A stretch of 64,000 nt of DNA from Triticum aestivum (Eukaryota; Streptophyta; Magnoliopsida; Poales; Poaceae), in NCBI RefSeq assembly GCF_018294505.1, contig NC_057808.1:224740684-224804683 (forward strand), in the 5' to 3' direction. A model generated the notes under the pieces. That model was given only the letters and a program-made list of their open reading frames with translations, had not been told where the DNA came from and did no database searches. Below are positions 9,504-22,644 of the stretch, piece after piece. The position numbers and the translations under genes were made by a program. How positions within the stretch are numbered: position 1 is the first letter of the stretch; every line of letters begins with the position of its first letter.

Positions 9504-12490
9504 GCATCCCCAAGCTTAATTCCTACTCGTCCTCGAGTAGGTAAATGATAAAAGAAATAATTTATGAAGTGTGAATGCTAGCAAAGTGCACAAATTTGAT
9601 CAATGATAATTTCAATCACTTTTCCTAGCATCATAACAGCAATTCTTTCTTATAAAACTTCTCATGTTATAGTGGCAACCAATTCACATGTTAAGGTTCA
9701 AACAAGGAATTCTCTTGAAACCCAACAACCTATGTTCTCAGTCACCAAGCAATTGCAATTCAACTTATTCAACAGAGTTTAAGTAAGAGCTCCACATACT
9801 CAACCATCATATAGTCTTCTATGATTGCTAACACTCACCTTGTACACATGAGCAAAACGTTTCAACCGGACACATAGAAAGATAGGGGCTTATTGTTTTG
9901 CCTCCCAACGTATTCACCTCAAGGGTGATGTCAACAATAATAACTCATGCTACCCATATTCAACTGGACATATGTGCCTAGATCTTTCCTCACCACATGA
10001 TGCTTGCCAAAAGAGAAAAATAAAAAGGAATAGAGAGAAAAACTTTGACTCTTTGCATAAAAGTAAATACATAAAAGTAAAAGACAGGCCCTTCGCAGAG
10101 GGAAGCAGAGGTTGCCATGCGCTTATTTGTTTGTATGCTCAACCCCTTAGTGCAAAAGAACGTCACGTTATATTGCCCCTTATGATAGCAACCTTTATTA
10201 TGTAGGCCGTCGCTTTTATTGCTTTGCTATCACAAGTTCGTACAACGCTCAATTTTCTCTTACGCTAAATGATCTAACACTTTTAGAAGCAATTTTTATT
10301 GCCTTATTGCACCGATGACAACTTACTTGAAGGATCTTGCTCAATCCTTAGGTAGGTATGGTGGACTCTTGAAAATAAGATTTGGGTTTAAGGGTTTTTG
10401 GATGCACAAGTAGTATCTCTACCTGGTGCAGAATTTTTGGCTAGCAAAGATGGGGGGCAAGCACCACATGTTGAAGGATCTATGACAATATGAGTTCTAT
10501 GTGAATATGAGCAAACATAAATCATTACGTTGTCTTCCTTGTCCAACGTCAACAATTTTGGCATATAATATTTTGATGAGGGCTCACAATCACAAAAGAT
10601 TTCTAGGATAGTATATTTGCATGTGAAAGTTCTCTTCCTTACACTTAATTATTCGTGAATTGCTTGTATGACCAATATTGCGATTGTCAAACCTCAAAAG
10701 ATTTCACTTTCTAAACCCAATGTGAAGCTACCACTAGGCATGATATGATTTCAACTTTATGATATTCAATTTATTCAACAATTTACTCATAGGATATAAG
10801 TGAAGCACAAGAGTAAATGACAAGCTACTCCAAAAAGATATAAGTGAAGATCAAGCGAGTAGTTAAGTAAATAGGTGGCTATGTGAAGACTCTCTTTTAT
10901 TTAAAAACTTTCAGATCTATGTATTTTATTTAAAAAGCAAGGAAAACAAAATAAAATGACATTCCAAGGATTGCACAACTCATGTGAAGAAGCAAAAAAC
11001 TTAGGCCCAACCGATACTAACCGATAATTGTTGAAGAAGAAAGGTGGGATGCCTACCGGGGCATCCCCAAGCTTAGATGGTTGAGACTTCTTGAATATTA
11101 TCTTGGGATTACTTGGGCATCCCCAAGCTTGAGCTTTTGTGTCTCCTTAATTTCTCTCATATCACGGTTTTCCTAAATCTCAAAAGCTTCATCCACACAA
11201 AACTCAACAAGAACTTGTGAGATAAGTTAGTATAAACCAATGCAAGAACCTTATCATTATCTACTGTAGAAAATGACTAGAATTATTATTCAACATTGCA
11301 TACTAAATGCCTCCGCATATTTAATACTCCTATCCTCAAATAGAATCATTAAACAAGCAAACATATGCAAACAATGCAAACATAACAGCAATCTGCCAAA
11401 ACAGTACAGTCTGTAAAGAATGCAAGAGTATCAATACTTCCCTAACTCCAAACATTATGAAATTCTACCACCCTGTAGAAAATTTATCAGATCTTATTAT
11501 GCAAAAAGTTTCAACATTTTATCACATTCTGACTTTTCTAGGGAATTTTTGCAACATCGGTAAACTTTCCGTTTTCAAACAGCAACATGTAAATTTGCAA
11601 AATAAGCATAGTAAAGGCTATCAATGCCACTTTTATTGAAATAAAAGATGCAAAACATTATTCTAAATAACAGGAAGAAAATCATAACAAAATAAATTGA
11701 CACTCCAAGCAAAACACATATCATGTGATGAATGAAAACATAGCTCCAAGTGAGGTTACCGATAATGTTGGAGACGAAAGAGGGGATGCCTTCCGGGGCA
11801 TCCCCAAGCTTAGTTGCTTGGACCTTCCTTGAATATTAACTTGGGGTGCCTTGGGCATCCCCAAGCTTAGGGTCTTGTCACTCCTTATTCTCCTCATATC
11901 TACATCTCACCCAAAACTTGAAAACTTCAATCACACAAAACTTAACGGAACTTCGTGAGATAGGTTAGTATGATAAAGAGTAAACAATTCCACTTTTCGT
12001 ACTGCCAAAGACAAGATTCATAATTGTTTCCACACAATGCCTATTGTATCATATCATTTCCACAATTTATCTTGAGCAATATAAACCATAGAAACTACAA
12101 AACAAGCAAACTATGCATTGAAAACAGAATCTGTCAAAAACAGAATAGTCTGTAGTGATCTGTACTCAAACCATACTTCTGCTACTCCAACAATTCTGAA
12201 AATTTAGGACCACGTGAGAAATTTGTATATTAATTTTCTGCAAAAATAATCAACTCAAAAGCACCCTTCTGTTAAAAATGAGAATTATTTTCATGAGCGC
12301 AAAAGTTTCTGTTTTTCAGCAAGATCAAATCAACTATCACCCAACATGATCCCAAAGGCTTTACTTGGCACTTTATTGAGACAAAAGCTATAAAACATGA
12401 TTACTACAGTAGCATAATCATGTGAACACACAAAAACAGTAGGTAAAAGTTTTGGGTTGTCTCCCAACAAGCGCTTTTCTTTAATGCCTT
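9504..12490 (-). other. Non-coding 3' internal region of level-1 element with repeated modules
   Basis: GCATCCCCAAGCTT abuts the LTR at 9504; read on the sense strand this is AAGCTTGGGGATGC, the probable polypurine tract. Two tandem modules of ~736 bp begin near 11047 and 11783. Each carries a hairpin of the form GGGATGCC-loop-GGGGCATCCC followed by two copies of the same PPT-like motif. The phrase GATATAAGTGAAG recurs near 10795-10860. No long ORF is seen. Confidence 0.65.
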
Positions 12491-13371
12491 TTAAGCTAGG
12501 CATGATGATTTCAATGATGCTTGCATAAAAGATAAGAATTGAAACATGAACAGAGGATCATGAAGCATATGACTAGCACATTTAGGTCTAGTCCACTTCC
12601 TATGCATAGGTATTTTGTGAGCAAACAACTTACGGGAACAAGAATCAACTAGCATAGGAAGGCAAAACAAGTGTAACTTCAAAACAATCAACACATAGAG
12701 AAGAAACTTGAAATTATTGAGATATGTAAGGGCATAAGTTCCTTTCTCATAATAATTTTCAGAGGCATCATGAATGGATTCAACAATATAACTATCACAT
12801 ACAGCACTCTTTTCATGATGCACAAGCATAGAAAATTTATTACTCTTTATGGCATACATGTCATCATAATAATCGTCATAGATAGCAACTTCATTGTCAT
12901 AATCAATTGAAACCTCTTCCAAAATAGTGGATGTATCACCAAATAAAGTCATGACCTCTCCAAATCCACTTTCATCAATATTTTAATAAGATTCAACACC
13001 CTCCAAAATAGTGGGATCACTAATACCTAGAGTTGACACTCTTCCAAACCCACTTTCATCAATGTAATCATCATAAATAGGAGGCATTCTATCATCATAA
13101 TAAATTTTCTTATCGAAAGTAGAAGGAATCAAAGGATAATATTCATTAAGCAAAGCATCCCCAAGCTTGGGACAAGCATTACTTCTAGCAAATAAATCTT
13201 CAAACATATCATACTCATCAAACATTGCATCCCCAAGCTTGTGGTTTTGCATATCATCACAATCATTCTTATCAATAGCATGAATGGCACCAATAGTATA
13301 GGAAACATTATTATCATATTCTTCCAAGCAAGTGCTAAAAAGATTTTCGAGATCATAACGGATATCATTGT
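12491..13371 (-). pseudogene. Uncharacterised acidic retrotransposon ORF, C-terminal part
   Basis: Sense reading from 13371 to 12491 is open except for one in-frame TAA at 12983-12985. The segments 13327-12983 and 12952-12491 share that frame. The product is rich in D, E and Y (YDDYYDD, YIDESGFG) with an internal repeat: ESGFGRVSTLG...TILEG, then ESGFGEVMTLF...TILEE. The C-terminus is hydrophobic and basic (LYVLIVLKLHLFCLPMLV, HKIPMHRKW). The upstream part of the ORF is at 44194-45070, separated by the chromovirus; removing that element plus one ATTGT copy restores the frame. Related pieces occur at 27144-27452 and, more distantly, 57875-58533. I know no function; a Gag-like role is only a guess from position. 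Confidence 0.65.
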
Positions 13372-14954
13372 TGTGGCACCCCGGCTCAGAGCGACCGGTT
13401 TACCCTGTATTGCCAACCCAGAGATCATGTCTTCTGGCAACACACAACATCTTGGTACATAAATCACCGCTTTATTGAAACTAGCGGAAGCATAGAGTGA
13501 CATTACAACAAGTTGCCAGGCTAAGCGGCACACTCGGTGCGGCTGAACAACATGTACATTATTTAGTGGACATAAAGAGGGCCTCGAGCACGACATCTAC
13601 ATGACAGCGGAACAACGATGTAGCGGGACTCCATAGCACAGGGACACCGATGTGGACACGGTCTAGACACGTCAGCTCTCCGATCCAGTTAGACTTTCCT
13701 GAAATCTGGCATAACACGCCAGGTCAGTACATTGAATGTACATGCAAGCTCACAATAAACAGAACCATAATGACAAACAACATCATGACATTTAATCAAG
13801 TTAAATGCAAACAACAACATGCTACTCATGCAGTGAAACCAAACTTGTGCATCGAGTCACACGGACTCTCTTACCAACCGGTTGCCTCGCAACCGAAACA
13901 GTACTCACGACAAAGCACGAATGGAACCATGCTTGGTCCAACTGGTTACCTCGTAACCAAAAGGTGATCACTCCCGGATCACAAATGATACCACAACAGT
14001 CAGCCTCACTGATTTCATCATCATCCAACCAGTGCAATGCAAGTTGATTAGTGTGCAAGGTTCATTAATAACAGTTGATCCATGGTGTGACTTGCTTACG
14101 AACTGGGACCTTATCCGCAGGCGCGGCTATCGATAGATTAATACACTCTGCAGAGGTAGCACACTTTACCCACACCACGGAATCCATGGCCTCGCACTCC
14201 CATTCGGGTGGACCAACGACATTCCGATAGAACTCACCCATTGCCATGACACTCTTATGGCCACTCCGACCAACTCCCCACTGGGCTTAGTCCTGGGTGA
14301 CCCAGCCTACCAAAGCTAAAACTATCACTGTCGTGGCAAATAAAAAATCACAAACAGGGACACGGTACCATAACAACAATGGGTTCACAAGATTATGTCT
14401 GCTTACCGGGCCAGGGTAACACATGCCCATAACCTTCCCTTGTTGGAGGCACCGACAAAAGGCATGACAACGGACGACTACCGGCCTCCCCATAAAGGCA
14501 AATGTGGTTGCACTCGTCAGCCCAATTCAGTGGCACCATGACCCGACCAACTTTACGTTCAAGTTCAGTTAGCATCAGGCTTAACATGAAATAAAATGCT
14601 CGAGTCAAAATACGCCATGCTTATGCAACCATATATCATGCATCACACATCACAACAGATCAACTTAATTCGAAGTTCTACTTGCACCAACTTAACCTTC
14701 AACATTTCTGGTCCTTTCTTACTTGTTATTTATACTCATTACTTTAGTTGACATAATCAAATAAAACTTATCTTAGCATGTATATCATGAGAATAAGACC
14801 GATAATCATATCACCATAGTCGTGACGAACTTACTTAAATCAACTGCTCAACCTACACCTCACTAGCTCAAGCATTCACTTCTGTTAACTAAGCATTTTG
14901 ACCATGACAAACTAAATAACACAAGCATTATTGATTTTAATACTATATGCAATG

Positions 14955-14990
<36 letters not shown>

Positions 14991-16935
14991 GTAGACACCA
15001 TGATAATGTTGTTGTGGCTTGCCTTAGTGCAGAGGAGTTTCACACTCCTTCTGGATGCCTTCAAGACAAGCTTCACCTTCTGAAAATAATTCAAATGACA
15101 AAAAGAAAATATCAAGAACACTTCTGAAACTTACCAGAAATTCTAGGCAGCAATGAAAAATCCCATCTTGGGTGTGTTGCTAGGATTTTCCAGTAAGAAC
15201 ATAATGCAAAAAGAATCAAATCATTTGGACTCGTAGAATAAGAGTTATAGCTAGTCAAAGTTCTGGTCAAAATTTGAACTAAATTTGAATTGAAAAGAAA
15301 ATCCAGGGGGTGACGTCGAAGGTGTAAAATGCCCGGCGCCACCACTCATACTGCTTCAGGCGTGGCCTGAGTGGCTGACATCGGGCCCCACTGGTCAGGT
15401 CGGAGGGAGAGGGGGAGAGAGACAGAGCATGGCGAGGCTCCGCCGGAGCGCACGCCAGCGAGGAGGGCTCCTTGGGCCGATCCAAAGGGATAGGATTGGA
15501 GAGGAGGTCGAGACGCACCTGCCCGTACCCATAGCGTAGCTAGAGGTGGCCGGACGGGGTTGGAACTGAGCTCTCCAGCGGCGGTAGCGGGCGGGGATCG
15601 TCGGAGTTGGCCATTCCGGCGAGGCAAGACCGGTTCAGCAGCTCCAACAGCACCGGCTCGCACCAGTGAACCACCACGAACACGCCTGAGTAGTCGGTAA
15701 ATCACGAGCGGCTCTGGAGAGGGAGGGGGCCTAGGACGGGGATCGCCGGCGAGCTCGGGACGGAGACGGCGGCCAGAGGCCTACCCGGCCGGGCTGCGGC
15801 TTCCTACGGGGTCGTGGAGATGTGCTGAGTGTGTGAGTGAAGAGAAATGAGCTCGTGAGAGGGCTATATATAGGCGAGGCCGAGGCGGGGATCCAGAGCT
15901 CGCCGGAGCTCTCTGGAGCATCACCCGGCGATGAATGGCGTCAGTGAGAGAGGGAAAGTCGCCGGGGATCACGCGGAGGCTGTACATGAGCTGCGACGAG
16001 CATAGGAGCACGGTACGCGACGAGCACAGGGGAATGGGTGCACTGTTGCCTTGGCCGCGCCGTTCCCGTGCTCGCTGCAGCGAGCTCCGGCGTCGGTGAG
16101 CGCCAGGAGGGAGTTAAGGGCATCGAGACGGTGATTGTGGCGCGGTTTGGCAAGGTGCGGCAGCCGGGGAAGCGAGCACGTGATGAACATAGCGCTTAGC
16201 GGCATCCAAAGCGCGTCGACAAGCATGTTGGCACCGTGCACACGCGTGGTCACCGCGTGAACTCTGGCATAGAGCCACGGCTTGCCATAAATTCATGTCT
16301 GGGAGTTAGTCCTTAGTGGTTTTGGTTGTTTTGCATAGTTGGCTTGGTCACAGGTGCACTGTGGGAGTGGCTCTCTTGCTGGCAAGTTTCTGGACAGAAA
16401 CTTGTGAGCTTGATTGTGGTCAAACCAGAGAGGGTTTAGGGCTGATTTTTGGTGGTTAGCTGTTTCTTAGGAGGGTGATGATACTCAAGAAAAATCAGGC
16501 TCATTGGATCAAGGAAAATGGTACTTGCTTTAGAAAGTGATCATTCTGTCCAAAATAGAAATGATTTTCTGTAGCATAAATATTACAAAAAGTTATGCAA
16601 TATTTTTGCTCAGGAAGGTGCCCTAGGGTTCAAAGAATATTTGGGAATTTTCTCAGATTTTGGGGGCAAAGAAAATGAGGGTTGCTTTGGAGCATACTTC
16701 TCTGAAGTGCTTTTCAGGGATGAATATTTTTTCTTTTATGAAAAATATTTCTTGGGCTTTGGTGAGAGTTTTTCAGAGAAGGAAATGTGAGTTAGAGGTG
16801 GAGGGGTCACTTGGGTGAAAATCAAGGGTAGGCCCAAGTGTTCAAGTGCATTTGAATTGATTCAAAACCCCAAATCCAAAACAAATGCAAATGAAAGTCC
16901 GGGAAAAGAGAGAAGGCAAAAACCAGGCTGTCACA
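13372..16935 (-). repeat. Left LTR of chromovirus (3564 bp, sense-3' LTR, uninterrupted)
   Basis: It is bounded by TGTGGCACC and CTGTCACA. It includes a TA microsatellite (about 14958-14987) and a GC-rich leader (15300-16250). It serves as the empty-site reference for the two elements inserted in the other LTR: GATAC at 13987-13991 and TCGGG at 15381-15385 are the unoccupied sites. Short reverse-strand open frames at 15279-16296 lie in the GC-rich leader and are not supported as genes. Confidence 0.92.
15864..15873 (-). promoter_or_regulatory. LTR TATA box
   Basis: CTATATATAG reads the same on both strands. On the sense strand it precedes a pyrimidine-rich leader (TCTCTTCACTCACACACTCAG) typical of a transcription start region. 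The matching box in the right LTR is at 43111-43120. Confidence 0.65.
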
Positions 16936-16959
16936 AACCTCACCCACTTAAGATGAATC

Positions 16960-19900
16960 TCATCCTCGAGATTCGATTGCTTGGGAAAACAATTCTGGGT
17001 AGGTTGTCCTTAAAAATTCCTCTCTTTCCCAGGTTGCTTTTTCTTCGGTGTTATGCTCCCAGTGGACCTTGAAAAATTTGATCGCTTTGCTGCGTGTGAC
17101 CCTTTCTGCCTCATCCAAGATTCTGAATGGTCTCTCCTCATAAGTTAAATCCTTGGCAAGCTCAATTTCTGACATATCCGTCCTCTTCTCGGGTGGTGAA
17201 ATACACCGTCTCAGCTGTGATACATGGAACACGTTGTGCACATTCGACGATTCGGGTGGCAATTCCAACTGATAAGCAACTGTGCCAACTAGTGTCATGA
17301 CTGGGAATGGACCAATATACCTTGGTGCCAATTTTCCTCGGGTCTGAAATCTCTTGACTCCCTTCATGGGGGTTACTCGGAGATACACGTGTTCACCGGG
17401 TTCAAAACTGACTTGTCGGTGTTTGGCATCATAATAACTCTTCTTTCGTGACTTAGCCAGCTGTAGTCTATCTTGGATTTCCCTGACTTGTTTCTCTGCC
17501 TCCAATATCAGATTAGTACCGAAGATGCGTCTGTCTCCGGTTTGAGACCAATTTAATGGAGCAGGCACTTACGGCCGTATAAAGCTTCAAAGGGTGACAT
17601 TTTCAAACTGGTTTGAAAACTGTTGTTGTATGAGAATTCTGCATATGGCAAACAATCTTCCCATTTTGGTCCATGGGCTAAGGCACATGCTCGAAGCATA
17701 TCTTCAAGGATTTGATTTACCCGCTCAGTCTGACCGTCTGTTTGAGGATGATAGGCGGTGCTGTATTTGAGAGCGGTCCCTAAAGCTTGATGGAGTCGGG
17801 ACCAGAATGCGGATGTAAACAATGAACCTCGGTCTGAAGTGATTGTTTTTGGCACTCCATGCAAACTGAAAATCCGGGATACATATAATTGCACAAGTTG
17901 ATCAGCGCGAAGGGTGGTGCGGATAGGAATGAAGTGAGCCACTTTAGTCAGCATGTCCACTATGACCCATATAGCATCATTGCCTCGGTGAGTCCGACGT
18001 AGACCAGTGATAAAGTCCATGGAGACATCATCCCATTTCCATTGCGAGACGGGTAGAGGTTGGAGAAGTATGGCGGGTTTTTGGTGTTCCACCTTTACCT
18101 CATTGCAGATGTCGCAACAAGCGACAAAATATGCTATGTTCCTTTTCATTCCATCCCACCAAAATACATGTCAAATGTCTTCGTACATTTTAGTGCCGCG
18201 TGGATGTATTGAATATGAGGACTCATGTGCTTCTGCCAAAATTTTCTTCCTCAAATCTGCTTGCTCAGGTACGCATATCCTTCCTCGGAACTTGAGTGTA
18301 CCCAGTGCGTCTGTTGAGAAATCATGAGTCTTGCCCTCTTGCAGAATTCTTATATATACTTGTAGACTCTCATCTTCTGACTGTGCTATGCGAATCTCCT
18401 CTTCTAGCATAGGAGTCACTTCCAAAATATTTGCAAGACCGGCATTTATAATTACCAAGTTGAGCTGAGCGATCTCCTGTTGGAGTTCTGATGGCAAAGA
18501 CTCCATTATGGCATTCAAATTGACAGGCTTGCGGCTGAGGGCATCATCAACTACGTTGGCCTTTCCCGGATGGTAATTTATCTCCAAATCATAGTCTTTG
18601 ACCAACTCGAGCCATTGTCGCTGTCGAAGGTTTAAGCCTGGCTGGGTGAATATATATTTGAGACTCTTGCAGTCGGAAAATATTTGACATCTCTTTCCAA
18701 TGAGATAATGTCTCCAAATCTTTAGAGAGTGCACAATAGCAGCTAGTTCCAAATCATGTGTAGGATAGTTTCCATCATGAGGTCGTAGCTGGCGAGATGC
18801 GTAAGCTACCGCCTTACCGTCTTGCATAAGTACACACCCAATGCCCTGTCTGGATGCGTCGCAATACACATCGAAGTTGCGGTAAATGTCTGGGGGAGTC
18901 AAGACCGGTGCTAATGTCAATCTGGTTTTTAGCTCGTTAAAGCTCTACTCGCAATCCTCAGTCCATTCAAACTTCTTGTCTTTCTTGAGAAGTTCTGTCA
19001 TTGGCTTGACAATTTTGGAGAATCCTTCGATGAACCGACGGTAGTATCCGACTAATCCAAGGAAAATCCGGACTTGGGTTACGGTTGTGGGTGCTTCCCA
19101 ATCAAGCACATCTTTCACTTTGCTAGGATCTACTGCGATACCTTCTGCTGAAATAACATGCCCAAAAAATCCGACTTGTTTGAGCCAAAACTCACACTTG
19201 CTGAATTTTGCATATAGCTGATGGTCACGGAGTCTTTGTAAGACTGCTCGGAGGTGTTCCGTGTGTTCTTCGTTACTCTTGGAGTAAATGAGAACATCAT
19301 CGATGAAAACCACCACAAACTTGTCCAAGAAATCCATGAACACCTTATTCATCATATGCATGAAGAAGGCGAGGGCATTCGTGAGGCCGAAGGACATCAC
19401 CGTATATTAATAGAGACCGTACCGAGTAGTGAACGCGGTCTTAGGAATATCTTCCTTCTTGTTTTTTAGTTCATGATATCCAGTCCTTAAATCAACCTTG
19501 GAAAATACTTTTTCACCACTGATCTGATCGAACAAGTCATCAATCCTTGGTAGCGGGTATTTGTTCTTGATTGTGACATCGTTCAACTGACGGTAGTCAA
19601 CGCACATCCTGAAACCACCGTCTTTCTTGTCTACAAATAATGCAGGTGATCCCCATGGTGACGAACTGGGGCGGATATATCCTTTCTGTAGCATTTCATC
19701 CAGCTGCTTCTTTAATTCCACCAGTTCGGAGGAAGGCATCCGATAATACTTTTTCTACAACGGTGCAGTTCCAGGCACAAGATCAATTGCAAACTCAAGC
19801 TCTCGGTCCGGTGGCATGCCTGGCAATTCTTCTGGGAATACATCGGGAAACTCACTGACCACAGGAATTAATCCCAACTCGTTTGCCACCGTGGTGAAGA

Positions 19901-20330
19901 CCATTTCTTTCTTGGGTATACTCCTACGAGCATAAAATTTTGTAGTCTGCCCTTCCTGATTGGTCAAGGTGACTTCTTGAGTTGCACAGTTTATGCATAC
20001 TTGATATTGAGTCAACCAGTTCATTCCCAAAATAACATATAACTTGGCAGACTCGATCACTACCAAAGCGGTTGGAAAGCGGACCCCCTTGATATCAATT
20101 TCCAAATTTCGGCAGGCCAATTTTCTTTTGAGCACAAATCCCGGGGACTGAACCAGCATACATTTCCCCAAAAGCAAGCAAGGATAATTGTTTTGGGCAA
20201 CAAAACTTCGAGAAACAAAAGGGTGGGAAGCCCTAGAGTCGAATAAAATTATTGCGGGTATGCTATTAACAGAGAACATACCAATGACGACTTCGGGGTT
20301 TTCCTGAGCCTCTCTGTGGAGAGGTGATGA
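16960..20330 (-). pseudogene. pol: Chromovirus pol: protease, RT, RNase H, integrase, chromodomain (broken)
   Basis: Sense order: protease with DSRAS at 20240 (DSGAS expected). Reverse transcriptase runs ~19739-18945, with [19 protein letters not shown] and the catalytic FIDDVLIYS. RNase H is ~18890-18560 ([20 protein letters not shown]). The integrase zinc finger spans the stop near 18168. The integrase core is 18149-17553 (MDFITGL, TSDRGSLF, QTERVNQ carrying the DDE acids). The C-terminal chromodomain is ~17150-16980 (WEHNTEEKATWEREEF), which places it in the chromovirus/Tekay group. Lesions: frameshift from gag near 20310-20330, stops near 19407 (TAA), 18943 (TAG) and 18169 (TGA), and a frameshift near 17560. 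The protein cannot be made whole from this copy. Confidence 0.9.
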
Positions 20331-21418
20331 ACTTGCCCTTGGACTATCTGCTGGGTACGATATGGCCCCATGTGATTGACTTGCGGCCGGAACGGGGCAT
20401 TTGACTTCTTGGGACACTGCCTGGCATGATGTCCGGTCTGCCCACAATTGAAACAGACGTTGTTGCGCTGGCATTCCTCGTGTATTGGACTGGTCACGAC
20501 ATTCTTGACTTGAGTAGTAGTCTTGTTCACATTCTGCTGCCAATTAGGTTTGTACTCCACTTGAGTCTGTTGCCAGGTACGGGCCTTCTGTATGGGTTGT
20601 CCGTCCTTCTTTGGCTCAAATTTGCACTTGTTGTCATTGTTTGCGGGTCTGTTGTGTTGCACAGGCTTGTATTCTCTTTCTGCGATGAGGGCCTTATTTA
20701 CCAGAGACTGGAAATCTGGAAAATCTAGCATGCAGAGAACACTCCTGAGGTGTTGATTTAATCCGCCAAGGAACCTGTCAATCTTCCTTTCTTCCGTGGC
20801 CACATCATAAAGAGAATAATGGGACAAATGGTTGAACTTGTGCAAATATTCACTTACTAACAGACTGCCTTGAGTGAGACCAAGAAATTCGTGTTGCTTG
20901 ACCTTCATGATACCAGCAGGAATATGATACTTGAGAATTTGGTCCTTGAAATTAGCCCATGTAATTTCTTCTCCCGCGGGCCACAGAGCTTTAGCATTAT
21001 CCCACCATATGGCAGCGGCTCCTTCAAGATAGTGTGTAGCGAACGGAACCTTGTTAGCTTCTTCAGTGCGAGCAATTTCAAGTTTCTTCTCAATGGTTCG
21101 TAACCAATCGTCTGCTTCCAAAGGGTCAACCACTTGACTGAAACTGGGAGGCTTAGTCCTTTGGAAATCATACAGCTTGGAGTGATGGCCATTTTGATTC
21201 CCATTCTGTCCAACCATAGCTTGCACACTTTTTAACAGCTCAATCAAATCATTGTTCCTTCTTTCCTCAAACATACGCATAATTTGTTCAGTGGAGGGTG
21301 GATTTGGCGGTGGAGGCGGTGGCTGTGGAGGCGGCTCGAGGGAGTGTCCTGCCTGCCTTGCTGAGCGACGAATAGGGACATCCTCACTAGCCTGTGAGCT
21401 GCTACCTCCCCGTGTCAT
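20249..21418 (-). CDS. gag: Chromovirus Gag
   Basis: The best start is the ATG at 21418-21416, opening MTRGGSSSQASEDVPIRRSA and giving 389 residues to the stop at 20249; the frame is open further upstream but lacks family character. A proline run lies at residues ~29-41. The capsid region includes EADDWLRTIEKKLE, YLEGAAAIWWDN and FKDQILKYHIP. A CCHC zinc knuckle CFNCGQTGHHARQC is at residues ~322-335 and binds nucleic acid in this family. The last ~25 residues are out of frame relative to pol: protease sequence continues in another frame from about 20330, so a frameshift has separated gag from pol. Confidence 0.88.
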   Translation of the reverse strand: MTRGGSSSQASEDVPIRRSARQAGHSLEPPPQPPPPPPNPPSTEQIMRMFEERRNNDLIELLKSVQAMVGQNGNQNGHHSKLYDFQRTKPPSFSQVVDPLEADDWLRTIEKKLEIARTEEANKVPFATHYLEGAAAIWWDNAKALWPAGEEITWANFKDQILKYHIPAGIMKVKQHEFLGLTQGSLLVSEYLHKFNHLSHYSLYDVATEERKIDRFLGGLNQHLRSVLCMLDFPDFQSLVNKALIAEREYKPVQHNRPANNDNKCKFEPKKDGQPIQKARTWQQTQVEYKPNWQQNVNKTTTQVKNVVTSPIHEECQRNNVCFNCGQTGHHARQCPKKSNAPFRPQVNHMGPYRTQQIVQGQVHHLSTERLRKTPKSSLVCSLLIAYPQ

Positions 21419-21685
21419 CTGACTGTTTATTTTCCCTGTAAGAGCAACCGCGATGAGAAACATCCGGACATGGGAAGAAAAGGTAGAGACAGACCCGAAA
21501 GAGCGAAACGAATAAAACAAGAAACACAGCGATCGAATAAAAAGTTTCAACATAATTATACATAGACTCATACATGAAAGATAAACATCATGACTGGTGC
21601 GACTACTAGCATACATGCAACGATACAACATGTCTCATACAACTACATCCGTACATCACATGACCACTGCGGATACTAAGCCGCT

Positions 21686-22492
21686 CTAAGACTCTGCTGG
21701 TGCTGTCGGATACTCTCCTGAGTTAGACCCAGATCCTGAATTGACGACGCCAACCGAGACCTCCGGGTTAAATGTAACACGACGACGCTGCCTCGAGGGC
21801 TCTGCCTCAGGGGTAGGCATGGGATGTGAAGGGATCATGGGGGCTGCGGGGGTAGCAAGAAGAGATGCCCACTCAGCAGGAGCGCTGTGTGGGTTCACTG
21901 CAGAGGTGCCCCGGCTACTCGGCGGAGTAACCAAAAAAATAGGCGAGCTAGAGTTGGGCACAATATAAGGAGTAAATCCCATAGAAGGTGGAGTAGGTTA
22001 GGATCTAGCGGCGGCTAAAGCAGAACGAGCACAATTCAGCTCTCGAGCCAACTCGTGAATCAGAAGATAACTAGCAGTGATGTATCGAGAAAGGTGGCTA
22101 GTGTCACTATCAGACGCCGGATCAACGGAATGAAAGCGAACACGACCATCATCGTGCAAAGAGGGGTAGAAACGAAAACCTGGATGGTTCTGCATCTGAG
22201 CCTCTGTATAGCGTAACTCAACAAGAATCTCGAATCCAGCATACTGGACAGCCTGAGCGGCGGTGGATGCATAACCACTCCGAGAGGTACGAGTGTAAGA
22301 GCATGTTGACGAATTGGTGCACAGAGTAACCACTGCGTGATACCCATACACGGAGTCGGCTAGACGCTCCCGGTACACCCGATATGCTGGGTTGTCACCG
22401 TGAGGGTACAGTTGACGCCACACACTACGAAGAAGATGCGGTGAGGTGTACGGCATCAGCTGCAACTGACACGGATACGGCACCGGAGCCAT
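21686..22492 (-). pseudogene. Accessory ORF between primer site and gag
   Basis: Two open frames in the same phase (22492-21998 and 21982-21686) are separated by one TAA at 21998-22000. Together they would encode about 268 residues. Part 1 begins MAPVPYPCQLQLMPY and contains VWRQLYPHGDNPAYRVYRERLADSV; part 2 is proline/serine-rich with RQRRRVTFNPEV. I do not recognise a family. Chromovirus genomes usually start directly with gag-pol, so a separate 5' ORF is notable. Its phase continuity argues for past coding. Confidence 0.55.
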
Positions 22493-22644
22493 CTACACTC
22501 ACAACCATTAGTGGGTTAGAAATAAAAATATAACTAGTGCTTGCAATGCAATAATCAGCTCTACACACTACTGGCACTCAACTTTTACTCCAACTAACAT
22601 CCAGCTAACACGTCAGTAGTCTAGCGTGTCCTATAGTCAGCGCG

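Noticed and set aside
14958..14987. TA-rich run
   Set aside because: Simple TA microsatellite shared with the other LTR at 31332-31352; not a regulatory feature.
15279..16296. Several minus-strand open frames of 60-119 codons
   Set aside because: They lie in the GC-rich leader of the chromovirus LTR, differ in frame and length from the equivalents at 42491-43544, and show no family motif.
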